In this document: in pieces, positions 43,604-52,782 of the stretch
Layout: each line of letters opens with the position of its first letter
How positions within the stretch are numbered: position 1 is the first letter of the stretch
DNA from: Gemmatimonas phototrophica
GTDB lineage: Bacteria > Gemmatimonadota > Gemmatimonadetes > Gemmatimonadales > Gemmatimonadaceae
Direction: 5' to 3'
NCBI GenBank assembly: GCA_945869195.1
Contig: CAMBNV010000001.1
Coordinates: 248,001 to 312,000 of the forward strand
Length of the DNA stretch: 64,000 bases
Translations under genes and position numbers: made by a program
Notes under the pieces: model-generated
Database searches by the model: none
Told to the model about the DNA's origin: nothing
The model's input: only the letters and a program-made list of their open reading frames with translations

Positions 43604-45883
43604 ATGACTACCGACATTCGTATCACGAGCGGTCCCGTGACCGCAGACGCCCCGGCACTCACCCGCTTCGACCGGCGCGATTTCCTCCGCGTCTCGTCAG
43701 TTGCGGGAGGCGGCCTCCTGCTCGGCACCTTTCTCGACTTCGACGGCTCCTCCCTACTCGGCGCAGCCGAGCGCATCGGCGGCGGCGCAGGGATGGTCGC
43801 GGGCGAGTTCATGCCGAACGCTTTCATCAAGATCGCGGCCAATGGCGCGATCACGATCATGTCGAAGAATCCGGAAGTGGGTCAGGGCATCAAGACCATG
43901 CTCCCGATGATCATCGCGGAGGAGCTCGACGTGACGTGGGAGAGCATCACGATTGAACAGGCAATGTCGAACGAGGCGGCGTACGGACGTCAGGTCGCCG
44001 GTGGAAGCTCCGCAACGCCGACCAACTGGGAGCCGCTGCGCCGCGCAGGTGCGGCCGGTCGCCAGCTGCTTGTTGCCGCGGCGGCGGAGACCTGGGGGGT
44101 GCCCCCGGCCGATTGCATCACAGAGGCCGGGGTGGTGCATCATCGCGGCTCGGGCCGCAAGGCAACCTACGGCGCACTCGCGGCCAAGGCGGCCACGCTC
44201 CCGGCGCCGGCCCTCAGCGGCGTCACCCTCAAGAACCCGAAGGAGTACAAGATCATCGGCAAGTTCACTGCAGGCGTGGACAACCTGAAGATCGTCACGG
44301 GTCAGCCGATCTTCGGCATCGACGTCACCGTGCCCGGCATGGTGCACGCGGTCTTTGAAAAGGCACCGGTGTTCGGCGCCAAGGTGGCGAGTGCGAACCT
44401 CGATGAGATTCTGAAGCTCCCTGGCGTGAAGCAGGCCTTCATCGTCGACGGGACCGCGAACCTCGCGGGGCTCATGCCTGGCGTGGCGATTCTCGCCGAG
44501 ACCTGGTGGCATGCACGGTCGGCGAGGCGCCGATTGCGCGTGACCTGGGCCGATCACCCAACCGCCCAGCAGTCGAGCGCGGGCTTCTCGGCCAAGGCCG
44601 CCGAGCTCATGGCGACGACGCCGCAGACGGTTCCGCGCACGGATGGTGATGTGTCCGCCGCCTTCGCGAGCGCGACGAAGGTCGTCGAGGCCAACTACGA
44701 GTATCCGTTCCTGGCACACGCCCCCCTGGAGCCGCAGAACTGCACCGCGCGCTTCGCTGATGGAAAGATGGAGATCTGGGCACCATCGCAGAGTCCGCAG
44801 GCGGGGCGCGTGCTTGTGGCAGCGACGCTGGGGATCGCGGAAACCGACATCGCCATTCACATGGTGCGCGGTGGCGGCGGTTTCGGGCGACGGCTCAACA
44901 ACGACTACATGGTCGAGGCCGCGTTCATCGCGAAACAGGCGGGCGTGCCGGTGAAGCTCACCTGGTCGCGCGAGGACGACATGGCGCACGACTTCTATCG
45001 ACCGGCCGGGTTCCACCGCCTCAAGGGTGGAGTGGATGCGCAGGGGAAGATCGTCGCCTGGGAGAACCACTTCGTCACTTTCGGCGAGGGGACACGATTC
45101 GCACCGGCGGCGGCAATCGGGGGCACCGAATTCCCGATTGGCTTCATTCCCAACCTCACGTTCGGAGTCTCGACGATGCCGCTTGGGGTGCCAACCGGCT
45201 TCCTGCGCGCACCGACAAGCAACGCGATCGCCTTCGTCTATCAGTCGTTCATCGACGAGCTCGCGCTCGCGGCAGGACGTGATCCGGTCCAGTTCCGACT
45301 CGACCTGCTCGCGCAGGCAGCGACGATCACGCGGGCCGCAGGTGCCCCACCGCTCGCGGTCGACGCGGAGCGGATGCGTGGGGTGCTTGCACTCGTTGCC
45401 GAGAAGTCGGGCTGGGGCAAGCGCCGCCTGCCTAAGGGCGCTGGCATGGGCGTCGGCATGCACTACAGTCACCGCGGCTACTTCGCCGAAGTCGTCGAAA
45501 TCACGGTGAGCCGCAGCGGCGAAGTGAAGGTCGTGAAGGTCTGGGTGGCCGGAGACGTCGGCAGTCAGATCATCAATCCGAGCGGTGCGCTGCACCAGGT
45601 GCAAGGCTCTGTGCTCGACGGGCTCGCGGAAGCATTCAAGCAGGAGATTACGATCGAAGGTGGCCGCGCGATGCAGAGCAACTTCGACGATTTCGAATTG
45701 CTGCGCATTACCGAGGCGCCTCCGGTCGAAGTGCATTTCCGCACGACCGACTTCCCGCCCACGGGCATGGGGGAGCCGGCGCTGCCACCGGTGATTCCCG
45801 CGCTCACCAACGCGATCTTCGCGGCGACCGGCAAGCGGGTGCGTTCACTCCCCCTCACCCGCCACGATCTGAGCTGGAGCTGA
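43604..45883 (+). CDS. Molybdopterin-binding large subunit, isoquinoline 1-oxidoreductase type
   Basis: A 759-residue catalytic subunit of the xanthine oxidase/aldehyde oxidoreductase superfamily. A Tat-like signal ([18 protein letters not shown]) near residues 24-42 indicates export of the folded enzyme. The conserved [24 protein letters not shown] and [17 protein letters not shown] segments mark the molybdenum-cofactor site. No FAD subunit is near, so it is the IorAB type, using a cytochrome or other acceptor. The substrate is unknown; relatives oxidise N-heterocycles or aldehydes. XdhC and a MocA-like gene follow at once. Confidence 0.93.
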   Translation: MTTDIRITSGPVTADAPALTRFDRRDFLRVSSVAGGGLLLGTFLDFDGSSLLGAAERIGGGAGMVAGEFMPNAFIKIAANGAITIMSKNPEVGQGIKTMLPMIIAEELDVTWESITIEQAMSNEAAYGRQVAGGSSATPTNWEPLRRAGAAGRQLLVAAAAETWGVPPADCITEAGVVHHRGSGRKATYGALAAKAATLPAPALSGVTLKNPKEYKIIGKFTAGVDNLKIVTGQPIFGIDVTVPGMVHAVFEKAPVFGAKVASANLDEILKLPGVKQAFIVDGTANLAGLMPGVAILAETWWHARSARRRLRVTWADHPTAQQSSAGFSAKAAELMATTPQTVPRTDGDVSAAFASATKVVEANYEYPFLAHAPLEPQNCTARFADGKMEIWAPSQSPQAGRVLVAATLGIAETDIAIHMVRGGGGFGRRLNNDYMVEAAFIAKQAGVPVKLTWSREDDMAHDFYRPAGFHRLKGGVDAQGKIVAWENHFVTFGEGTRFAPAAAIGGTEFPIGFIPNLTFGVSTMPLGVPTGFLRAPTSNAIAFVYQSFIDELALAAGRDPVQFRLDLLAQAATITRAAGAPPLAVDAERMRGVLALVAEKSGWGKRRLPKGAGMGVGMHYSHRGYFAEVVEITVSRSGEVKVVKVWVAGDVGSQIINPSGALHQVQGSVLDGLAEAFKQEITIEGGRAMQSNFDDFELLRITEAPPVEVHFRTTDFPPTGMGEPALPPVIPALTNAIFAATGKRVRSLPLTRHDLSWS

Positions 45884-45887
45884 CGCA

Positions 45888-46931
45888 GTGAAGCAGTGGT
45901 TCGAGACGCGACAGGTGCTTGCGGCAATCGGCGCGTGCTCCCGTCAGGGCAAGCGCGCCGCACTCGCCACGGTGATCCGGGTGCGTGGCTCAGCGTACCG
46001 GCACGAGGGCGCAAAGCTCCTTGTTGGTGAAGACGACGCGATCACCGGCAACGTGAGTGGTGGCTGCCTCGAGGAGGACGTACGGGAGGTTGCGCGGCGC
46101 GTGATGGCGACCGGGACCGCCGAACGGCGCTCCTACTGCGGCGGCGCAAACGAGATCGCGGCCTGGGACCTCGGCGTCGGCTGCGAGGGCGAGGTGGAGA
46201 TTCTCATCGAGCCGGTCGACGGTGCTCTCGCGGGCGCGCAATCGCTGGTCGACGCCGAAGGGACGTTCGTGATCGTTACGGATGTGGCGAGAGCGCTCGC
46301 GTTCACCGGGGCTACGGCGCGGTCCTTTATGAGCGGAGCGGACGCCGCTCCCTGGATCGGAGACGGCACCTCGCGCCTCGAGATTCGCGAGGGATGCGAA
46401 CTGTTCGTGGACGTGCTCGCCCCCCCGCCGCGCCTGCTAATCGTGAGCGGTGGCGATGACGCGCGGCATCTCGCACGACTCGCCGAGGCCGTGGGATTTC
46501 GCGTCGTCGTCGCGGACCATCGTCCCAGCCTGCTCGCACCCGACCGTTTTCCGCCTGGCACGCGGATCGTCGAAACCGACGCGGCGCGTCTCGGTGAGCG
46601 CGTCATGCTCGACGCCCAGAGCTTCGCCGTCGTGATGACACATCACTTTGCCGACGACACAGCCTACGTACGCGCGTTATTGCAAAGTCCGGTGCAATAC
46701 ATCGGACTACTCGGCCCGCGGCAACGCACCGATCGGATTCTTGGTATCCTACGCGCGGAGGGCACCGTGGAGGAGTCGAGAATTTTCGGACCAGTGGGAC
46801 TCGACATTGGTACCGATGGGGCGGAGCAGGTCGCGCTCGCGGTGGTAGCCGAGCTCCTCGCGGTACGGAGTGGGCGTCGGCCGCGGTCACTGCGAGAGCG
46901 GAGCGCGCCGATCCACACGAGCGGCGAATGA
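45888..46931 (+). CDS. xdhC: XdhC/CoxI family molybdenum-enzyme maturation protein
   Basis: A 347-residue protein with the XdhC N-terminal domain (SGGCLEEDVREVARRV near residue 57) and the C-terminal Rossmann domain (VMTHHFADDTAYVRALL and YIGLLGPRQRTDRIL). XdhC proteins bind and sulfurate the molybdenum cofactor and insert it into xanthine-dehydrogenase-family enzymes. The GTG start lies four bases behind the large-subunit stop, and the end overlaps the next gene by four bases, so it serves this enzyme. Confidence 0.93.
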   Translation: MKQWFETRQVLAAIGACSRQGKRAALATVIRVRGSAYRHEGAKLLVGEDDAITGNVSGGCLEEDVREVARRVMATGTAERRSYCGGANEIAAWDLGVGCEGEVEILIEPVDGALAGAQSLVDAEGTFVIVTDVARALAFTGATARSFMSGADAAPWIGDGTSRLEIREGCELFVDVLAPPPRLLIVSGGDDARHLARLAEAVGFRVVVADHRPSLLAPDRFPPGTRIVETDAARLGERVMLDAQSFAVVMTHHFADDTAYVRALLQSPVQYIGLLGPRQRTDRILGILRAEGTVEESRIFGPVGLDIGTDGAEQVALAVVAELLAVRSGRRPRSLRERSAPIHTSGE

Positions 46932-47527
46932 ACGACCGGGTGGGCGCGGTCATCCTCGCCGCCGGCGCCTCCTCACGAATGGGCCGCAACAAGCTGTTGC
47001 TGCCTGTCGACGGCGAAGCGATGGTGCGCCGCGCCGCGCGGCGCGCGCTCGCCGCCGGACTCGGACCGGTGGTCGTCGTGCTCGGTCATGAGGGCGATCT
47101 CGTTCGTGAGGCGCTCGCCGACCTCGACGTATGCTTCGCGACGAGCCCCGAACCCTCGGGCCCGACGAGTGCGTCACTGCACGCGGGGCTCCGCGCCTTC
47201 GACCCCACCGTCACGGCGGCGGTCGTAATGCTCTCCGACATGGTGCATGTCACTGAGACGATGCTGCGCGCACTCCTCGATGCATCGACGCGCGGAACGG
47301 CGCCGCTCGAGATCTCGCGGTACGGTGAGGTACTCGCGCCGCCCCTGCTCTTCCGGCGCCTCCTCTGGCCCGAGTTGCTCGCGTGGCAGGGCGAGGGATG
47401 TGGCAAGGCAGTCGTACGCGCGCATCAGGCGGAGGCCGGGATGCACGAGTGGCCCGAGACGGCGCTCGAGGACATCGATACACCCAGCGACTACGACCGA
47501 CTCACGACCCGAGCCGAGGGCCTGTGA
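46928..47527 (+). CDS. MocA-like molybdenum cofactor nucleotidyltransferase
   Basis: A 199-residue MobA-like transferase. The nucleotide-binding motif is ILAAGASSRMGRNKLLL at the N-terminus, followed by SGPTSASLHAGLRA and MLSDMVHVT, and it ends with LEDIDTPSDYDRL. In an XdhC-containing operon this family is MocA, which makes molybdopterin cytosine dinucleotide for xanthine-dehydrogenase-type enzymes. Its ATG overlaps the XdhC stop. The operon ends here, 19 bases before a convergent gene. Confidence 0.9.
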   Translation: MNDRVGAVILAAGASSRMGRNKLLLPVDGEAMVRRAARRALAAGLGPVVVVLGHEGDLVREALADLDVCFATSPEPSGPTSASLHAGLRAFDPTVTAAVVMLSDMVHVTETMLRALLDASTRGTAPLEISRYGEVLAPPLLFRRLLWPELLAWQGEGCGKAVVRAHQAEAGMHEWPETALEDIDTPSDYDRLTTRAEGL

Positions 47528-47546
47528 CGTGCCGGGTGCGCCGCAC

Positions 47547-47981
47547 TCAGTCCAGCAGGCGCGAGCGCTCGTCCGACGTGAACAGCACACAGGCCTCGCC
47601 GCCAAATGCGAGGTGCCGCCGGAGCCGCGCGATCATGGCGTAGCCGACGTCGCGCAGGGCGCGCGGCACCAGGCGACCGAGACCGGCCAGAAGGCCGAAA
47701 CCGCCCCCGAGGTAGGCGGCGATTGCGAGTACAGAATCGGACCGCACGAGGGGCTCTTCCCGACCGTCACGGGTCTCGACCCAGATCATCGAGTCGACCT
47801 GCAGCAACGCCGGATGCCGCTCTCGCACGGCGCGTCCCGCCACCCCGTTTCGCGCGGCGAATCGCACGGTGCGCTGTCGGTCGTGCCGCAGAATTAACTG
47901 GACGCTACGCGAGCAGAAGGCGCAGTCGCCGTCGTAGACGAGGATTGGGGCGGCGGAGTGGGTGCCGACAGCGGTGGTCAT
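47547..47981 (-). CDS. DCC family thiol-disulfide oxidoreductase-like protein (DUF393)
   Basis: A 144-residue protein with the defining YDGDCAFCSRSVQLIL motif near the N-terminus (the DCC motif), then IWVETRDGREEPLVRSDSVL and LRDVGYAMIARLRRHLAF, as in the DUF393/DCC family of small thioredoxin-like proteins. The function is uncertain. ATG 47981 is chosen because MTTAVGTHSAAPILVYDG begins the family domain; a longer start lies inside the upstream lipase gene. It follows the lipase gene by seven bases. Confidence 0.88.
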   Translation of the reverse strand: MTTAVGTHSAAPILVYDGDCAFCSRSVQLILRHDRQRTVRFAARNGVAGRAVRERHPALLQVDSMIWVETRDGREEPLVRSDSVLAIAAYLGGGFGLLAGLGRLVPRALRDVGYAMIARLRRHLAFGGEACVLFTSDERSRLLD

Positions 47982-47988
47982 GGAGTGC

Positions 47989-48720
47989 TCACGGGGTATT
48001 GGACCGCGGGGCGATCGCCGTAGTGCCGGTCGAGAACGCACCCGTGCGAAGAAAGGTGCTCACCTGTTTTTTTACCTCGGCGCGGCCCATGATGAACGAA
48101 TGTCCTCCGCCGACCAGCAGGTGCGCCGACTCCTCAGCGAGATGCGTCTCAGGGATCTTCACCGCGCGATCGTCGCGCGCCGCGATCACGCCAATCCGCA
48201 CGTCCCGGACGCGGGGGAGGCTCCGCGCGGTCGAGCCGTTGTCGGCACCGAGTTCGGAGACGGGCCGCAGAAGCCAACCGACCCAGGGAGTAAAGGTATT
48301 CGCCGCATGCGCACCCTGATTCGGTGGTGCGAGCATGACAACGTTGCCGACCCGTTCCGGCAGCGTGTCGCGCGTCAGGACGTACCGGATAACGATGTTG
48401 CCCAGGCTGTGTCCCACGAAATGCACGCGACGGTGCTGCGGTCCCATGGTGGCGCGGAGCTCCGCGCGCAGACTCTCGCCGATCGTGGTGATCGTGCAGC
48501 AGTAGCTCGAGTACCCGAAACTAAACACCTCGTACCCTGCGGCTTCGAGCGTGCGGCGGATCGGGGCCATCGACATCGTGGTGCGCCCCATACCATGCAC
48601 GAGCACCACGAGCTCCCCCGGCGCGGTGCCCGGCAGACTGGCGGGCCCCTGTGCAAGCAGCACCGGGGCCGTGACGGCCAGCAGCATCGCCCGAGAGAAC
48701 ATCGCCCGGTACGTGATCAT
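47989..48720 (-). CDS. Secreted alpha/beta hydrolase (lipase-like)
   Basis: A 243-residue exported hydrolase. A signal peptide (AMLLAVTAPVLLAQG) precedes an alpha/beta fold with the oxyanion VVLVHGMGRT segment, a nucleophile Ser in FVGHSLGN and the catalytic His near GGGHSFIMG. It resembles small triacylglycerol lipases that act on short esters, though the family is broad. Divergent from the monoacylglycerol-lipase-like gene, with a 110-base gap between. Confidence 0.87.
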   Translation of the reverse strand: MITYRAMFSRAMLLAVTAPVLLAQGPASLPGTAPGELVVLVHGMGRTTMSMAPIRRTLEAAGYEVFSFGYSSYCCTITTIGESLRAELRATMGPQHRRVHFVGHSLGNIVIRYVLTRDTLPERVGNVVMLAPPNQGAHAANTFTPWVGWLLRPVSELGADNGSTARSLPRVRDVRIGVIAARDDRAVKIPETHLAEESAHLLVGGGHSFIMGRAEVKKQVSTFLRTGAFSTGTTAIAPRSNTP

Positions 48721-48830
48721 CGCTGTGCGAAGTGTGACACCTGCCTCTCCGGGCGCTGGGCACCCCAGTTTAATTCAGTGCTACAGCGAAAACTCACCAA
48801 CGTCGTCCGCAAACGCCAGCGGCGGTCCTC

Positions 48831-49673
48831 ATGAACTCCCTCACGCAGCACCCGGCGACGGTCCGCACCCGGGATGGCATCGACCTCGTGCTGCGACACT
48901 GGCCCGCCGAGGGCCCCGCACGCGGCACGCTGTTGATTGTGCACGGCCTCGGCGAACACATCGGTCGCTATGCACCGGTGGCGGCACATCTCACCGCGCG
49001 GGGTTGGGCCGTGAGTGGCTATGACCAGCGCGGGCACGGCGCCTCGCCGGGCAAACGGGGCGCGCTCTGTACCGCCGACGATCTACCGGACGATCTCTCG
49101 CGGGTGATCGCCGCCGTGCGCCTGGCCTCGCCGATGCGTCCCTTCGTCCTACTGGGTCACAGCATGGGCGGGCTCGTTGCCGCGCAGTTCGTTGCCGAGG
49201 GCCGGGGGGCGATCGACGCGCTCGTACTCTCGTCGCCGGCCCTCGACGCAGGCCTCAGCCTCGCGCAGCGGCTCCAGCTCGCCGTGGGGCACGCGCTCCT
49301 CCCCGACTTCGCGATGAGCAACCAGCTCGACGCAACGAAGATCTCGCACGACCCCGCAGTAGTGCAGGCGTACCTGAACGACCCGTTGGTGCATGACCGC
49401 GTGACGGCGCGGCTCGCGCGCGCCCTGGTGAACGGCGGCAAGACGGTGCTCGCCCGCGCCGGTCGCTGGCCGGTACCCACACTCCTGCTCTGGGCAGGTG
49501 ACGATACCCTCGTCTCACCCCGCGGAAGCGCCGCGTTTGCCGCAGCCGCACCGACTGCGGCATTGCGCGCGAAGTGCTTCGCTGGCCTTTACCACGAAAT
49601 CTTGAACGAGAGAGATGCGACACCGGTATTCGCCGCGCTCAACGACTGGCTCGACCCGCGTCGGGCGGGCTGA
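48831..49673 (+). CDS. Alpha/beta hydrolase, monoacylglycerol lipase type
   Basis: A 280-residue cytoplasmic hydrolase of the Hydrolase_4 group. It has LLIVHGLGEHIGRY, YDQRGHGAS, the nucleophile in LLGHSMGG, an acidic residue in WAGDDTLVSP and the final catalytic His in GLYHEILNE. This is the typical motif set of bacterial monoglyceride lipases and lysophospholipases. No signal peptide is present. ATG 48831 follows a long gap to the divergent gene. Confidence 0.92.
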   Translation: MNSLTQHPATVRTRDGIDLVLRHWPAEGPARGTLLIVHGLGEHIGRYAPVAAHLTARGWAVSGYDQRGHGASPGKRGALCTADDLPDDLSRVIAAVRLASPMRPFVLLGHSMGGLVAAQFVAEGRGAIDALVLSSPALDAGLSLAQRLQLAVGHALLPDFAMSNQLDATKISHDPAVVQAYLNDPLVHDRVTARLARALVNGGKTVLARAGRWPVPTLLLWAGDDTLVSPRGSAAFAAAAPTAALRAKCFAGLYHEILNERDATPVFAALNDWLDPRRAG

Positions 49674-49703
49674 CCTCCGTCACGCAATAAATGGCGCCCT
49701 GAG

Positions 49704-50150
49704 TCAGACCTCGTCGGGCGGCGCAAGCCGTCCGGCGAACCAGCCAGACGCCGGCACGCCGAGCAGCGCGGCGACGACCATCCACGCCGGGTGCGGGATT
49801 GAGCCCAGGTTCACGATTATGAAGGCCATGAACACACTCGCGATGACCCACGGGCATTGCCGGCGCCTGCGCGCGGCCACACGCGACGCCACGACCCCGC
49901 CCGCGAATGGTCCGAGAAGCCAGCCGAGCAGAACAACAAGCATCGCTGACGCGGGGGCAGACGACAGGTGCGCCCCCACCTGCTCCGCGTCGAGCAGATC
50001 GAAGCCCTCGGGTACGGGATGCAAGGTGCCGGCCGCAAGGTCACAGATAGAAACGACCGTGACGGCGACGATCAGGCCGGCCAACAGGGCGAAGAACGAA
50101 CGGGCGAGTGAAGGCCTTGGATTGCGGTTCGGGTTCACTGGCACCGTCAT
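49704..50150 (-). CDS. Small membrane protein with four predicted helices
   Basis: A 148-residue membrane protein with helices at about residues 18-40, 68-88, 98-118 and 120-140, with Arg-rich cytosolic turns. I recognise no family. Its ATG overlaps the stop of the strictosidine-synthase-like gene as ATGA, so the two are translationally coupled. Confidence 0.72.
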   Translation of the reverse strand: MTVPVNPNRNPRPSLARSFFALLAGLIVAVTVVSICDLAAGTLHPVPEGFDLLDAEQVGAHLSSAPASAMLVVLLGWLLGPFAGGVVASRVAARRRRQCPWVIASVFMAFIIVNLGSIPHPAWMVVAALLGVPASGWFAGRLAPPDEV

Positions 50151-51223
50151 CTCGGCACGCGGGCCAGCACCGGCCCGGCGAGACTGCCGATATAGAGATA
50201 TCGCTCGGTCTCGAGGACGTCGGTCATCCGGGGGAACTTGCCTGAGGGGTCCTGACGGTCGTCGAGCACCTTGCCCATGCCATCGATCGCGATGATGTGG
50301 CCGTATTCCGCCGCCTTGGGCTGGAAAGCGCGCGGAATGCGCAGGAGCACTTTCCGCAGGTTTGGTGATGCGGAGAGTCGGTCGACCAGCGCGTTCCGCG
50401 GCGCGAAAAGCGCGACCCAGTAGGTGCCGTTGGCCGCGCGAGAGATGTTGTCGGGAAAGCCGGGCAGCGCCTCGAGCACCGGGGTGACGAGACCGCGCGC
50501 CTCTCCGACCACGCCAACGCGCAGAATTCGGTAGCGGCCCGTCTCGCAGAGCAGGACCGCCTGCTGGTCGGGCGCCATCGCGACGCCGTTGGCGAACTCA
50601 ATACCGCTGACCACGACGCTCGCTCGACCGGTGGCGGGGTCCCACTCGAGCAGCCGGCCGTGCCCGCCATGCTCGAGAAGATCGAGGACGCTCGCATCCA
50701 TGTCTGACTGCGCGCGAAGCCCGAACTTGGTGGAGGCATCGGAGAAGTAGACCCTGCCGTTGGCTGCGACGTCGAGGTCGTCCGCGAACTCAATCCGGGT
50801 GCCGTCGACCGAGTCGGCGAGTAGCCGCACCGTGCCGGCAGTGTCGATGGCCAATAGACCACGTACACCGTCGGCGACGAAGAGCGTGCCGGACGAGTCG
50901 AAGGCGAGTCCAAGCGGACGACCGCCCGTATTCGCCCACGCCTCGGGCGCGACACCCTCGACGCCCCATCGGAGGATCGTGCCATCACGGGTGGAAACAT
51001 AGAGGCGTCCGAGCGCATCGCGGGCGACGCTCTCCGGCCCCTCGTGCCCTCCGAGCGACAGCGTCTCGAAGGAGGCGAGCGACGAGTCCGGCGCGAATAC
51101 GCCCCGGTATCCCGGATTGGCCGGCGCCTCCCACGAGACGGGCGCGATCGGAACTCGCCAGGTCGCGAAATAGACGAGCAAGAGGACCAAGAGAACGGAG
51201 AGGACCAGAGTCCGACGACGCAT
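50147..51223 (-). CDS. SMP-30/strictosidine-synthase-like beta-propeller protein
   Basis: A 358-residue protein with an N-terminal membrane anchor (LVLSVLLVLLLVYFATW) and a six-bladed propeller of the SMP-30/gluconolactonase/strictosidine synthase (APMAP-like) family. Characteristic segments are HEGPESVARDALGRLYVST, GRPLGLAFDSSGTLFVADG and IEFANGVAMAPDQQAVLLCE followed by TGRYRILR. Bacterial members are probably lactonases or arylesterases at the membrane surface, but the substrate is not known. It is divergent from the second MgtE gene. Confidence 0.85.
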   Translation of the reverse strand: MRRRTLVLSVLLVLLLVYFATWRVPIAPVSWEAPANPGYRGVFAPDSSLASFETLSLGGHEGPESVARDALGRLYVSTRDGTILRWGVEGVAPEAWANTGGRPLGLAFDSSGTLFVADGVRGLLAIDTAGTVRLLADSVDGTRIEFADDLDVAANGRVYFSDASTKFGLRAQSDMDASVLDLLEHGGHGRLLEWDPATGRASVVVSGIEFANGVAMAPDQQAVLLCETGRYRILRVGVVGEARGLVTPVLEALPGFPDNISRAANGTYWVALFAPRNALVDRLSASPNLRKVLLRIPRAFQPKAAEYGHIIAIDGMGKVLDDRQDPSGKFPRMTDVLETERYLYIGSLAGPVLARVPR

Positions 51224-51332
51224 GATCCAAATCTCGGCGATTCCCAGACGGTTGGCGAGGTGAGTCCCCTTGTATAGCGGCTCGATTCGTACATCATTTC
51301 GCTATTAAGTGACCCCGTTCCGGAGCAGCACA

Positions 51333-52574
51333 GTGGGAAATATGATGCCGAACGATCTGAAATTCGTGAACTCTGGCGAGGCCGATCACCTCGCATCGGA
51401 ACTCCTGACGCTCGCTCCCGCCGACGCCGCCGAAACGCTCGCGCGGTACGATGATGCGCTCGTCGCCGAGGTCCTTCAGCAGATCAATCCGTCATTCGCG
51501 AGCCACATCATCGCTGAACTCGCACCGGGCCGACGCAGCTCAATGTTCGCCGCCGCACCGCCCGCGGTCAGTCAGCAGTGGTCACGCAACCTCTCATTCG
51601 AAGACGCCAGCATCGGCCGGTTGATGGAGCCAACACCCGCGACTTTCCTCGGGCGCGAGACCGTCCGCGAGGTCACGCAACGCGTTCGAGAGCTCGCCAA
51701 GCGGGTGACGCTCACCTATCTGTTCGTCGTCGACAATGCCGGGCACATCTCGGGCGTCGTCACCATGCGCGATCTCGTGGTGTCAGAGAACGACGACGCA
51801 ACGCTCGACACCTTGATGCTACGTGACGTTTTCGCGCTGAAGGCGTCGCTGCCGTTGGCCGACGCGATGCGCCTCGTCGTCCACCGGCACTATCCGGTCT
51901 ATCCGGTCACCGACGACCGCGGTCTGCTCATCGGTCAGGTACGCGGCAGTGCGATGTTCGAGGAGCAGGCGTTTGAGTTCAGCGCCCAGCCCGGTCGTAT
52001 GGTCGGCGTCGGCGAGGAGGAGCGCCTGCTCACCCCCTGGTCGCGCAGCCTGAAGTCCCGGCATCCGTGGCTCCAGCTCAACCTCCTCACGGCGTTCCTC
52101 GCCGCCGGGGTCGTCGGGATCTTCCAAGAGACGCTCGATCAGATGGTCATTCTCGCGCTCTTCCTGCCGGTGCTCGCCGGGCAGTCAGGAAATACGGGGT
52201 GTCAGGCGCTGGCGGTCACGCTGCGCGGACTCACACTCGGCGAACTCAAGCCGGGCACCGAGCGTACGCTCGTCGCCAAAGAGGCGCTGCTTGGTCTTCT
52301 CAACGGCTCTTTCGTGGGGCTCACCGCTGGCGCTGGCATGCTCGTCGTTGCGCGCGCACAGGGAAACCCTAATGCACTGGCACTCGCCGGCATCGTGATG
52401 CTCGCCATGACGGCGAGCTGTCTGGTCAGCGGCATCGCCGGTGCGCTCATCCCGCTCACGTTGCGGCGGCTCGGCGCTGACCCCGCGACCGCGTCGAGCA
52501 TTTTTCTCACCACGGCGACGGATGTAGCAAGCATGGGGCTCTTTCTCGGACTGGCGACGGCGCTCCTGATCTGA
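51333..52574 (+). CDS. MgtE-like magnesium transporter (second copy)
   Basis: A 413-residue paralogue of the mgtE product in this window, with a shortened N-domain (about residues 10-80), a CBS pair (about 90-205, with VVTMRDLVVSEN and a VYPVTDDRG strand), and five membrane helices. The pore helix is PVLAGQSGNTGCQALAVTLRG and the last segment has ATDVASMGLFLG with the conserved Asp. The N-domain is less acidic than in the first copy, so it may have different gating. A GTG with GGAG upstream is used; a start at 51309 or ATG at 51342 is also possible. A terminator hairpin overlaps its stop. Confidence 0.88.
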   Translation: MGNMMPNDLKFVNSGEADHLASELLTLAPADAAETLARYDDALVAEVLQQINPSFASHIIAELAPGRRSSMFAAAPPAVSQQWSRNLSFEDASIGRLMEPTPATFLGRETVREVTQRVRELAKRVTLTYLFVVDNAGHISGVVTMRDLVVSENDDATLDTLMLRDVFALKASLPLADAMRLVVHRHYPVYPVTDDRGLLIGQVRGSAMFEEQAFEFSAQPGRMVGVGEEERLLTPWSRSLKSRHPWLQLNLLTAFLAAGVVGIFQETLDQMVILALFLPVLAGQSGNTGCQALAVTLRGLTLGELKPGTERTLVAKEALLGLLNGSFVGLTAGAGMLVVARAQGNPNALALAGIVMLAMTASCLVSGIAGALIPLTLRRLGADPATASSIFLTTATDVASMGLFLGLATALLI

Positions 52575-52591
52575 GGCGCGAGGCGCCTCAG
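52571..52591 (+). terminator. Hairpin overlapping the stop of the second mgtE gene
   Basis: CTGAGGCGC and GCGCCTCAG make a perfect 9-base stem with a GAG loop, including the TGA stop, followed by GGTTCTTGTC. It fits a compact intrinsic terminator. The remaining 190 bases to the convergent MFS gene show no gene. Confidence 0.5.
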
Positions 52592-52782
52592 GGTTCTTGT
52601 CGAATGCGCCGGACCCGACCCCAGGGGTGGTCGGTCACCACGGACACCGACGCTGCCGATCCCTGCTGGACGTCGGGCAGTTGCGCGCGCGGGTCTCGGC
52701 GCACACGACGCCTGCGCTGTCTCCCAACGGCGGGGAGGCAATCTCCGCGCGGGTGGCCTGATTTGGCGATATGATCGGCGCC

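Noticed and set aside
43754-45736. 660-codon open frame on the minus strand opposite the molybdenum hydroxylase large subunit gene
   Set aside because: It is a by-product of high GC content. The plus-strand gene has all family motifs, and the antisense translation is Arg/His-rich with no domain.
51253-51280. Promoter upstream of the second mgtE gene (TTGGCG with TATAGC)
   Set aside because: The spacing is only 15 bases and alternatives are equally good, so no single promoter could be defended.
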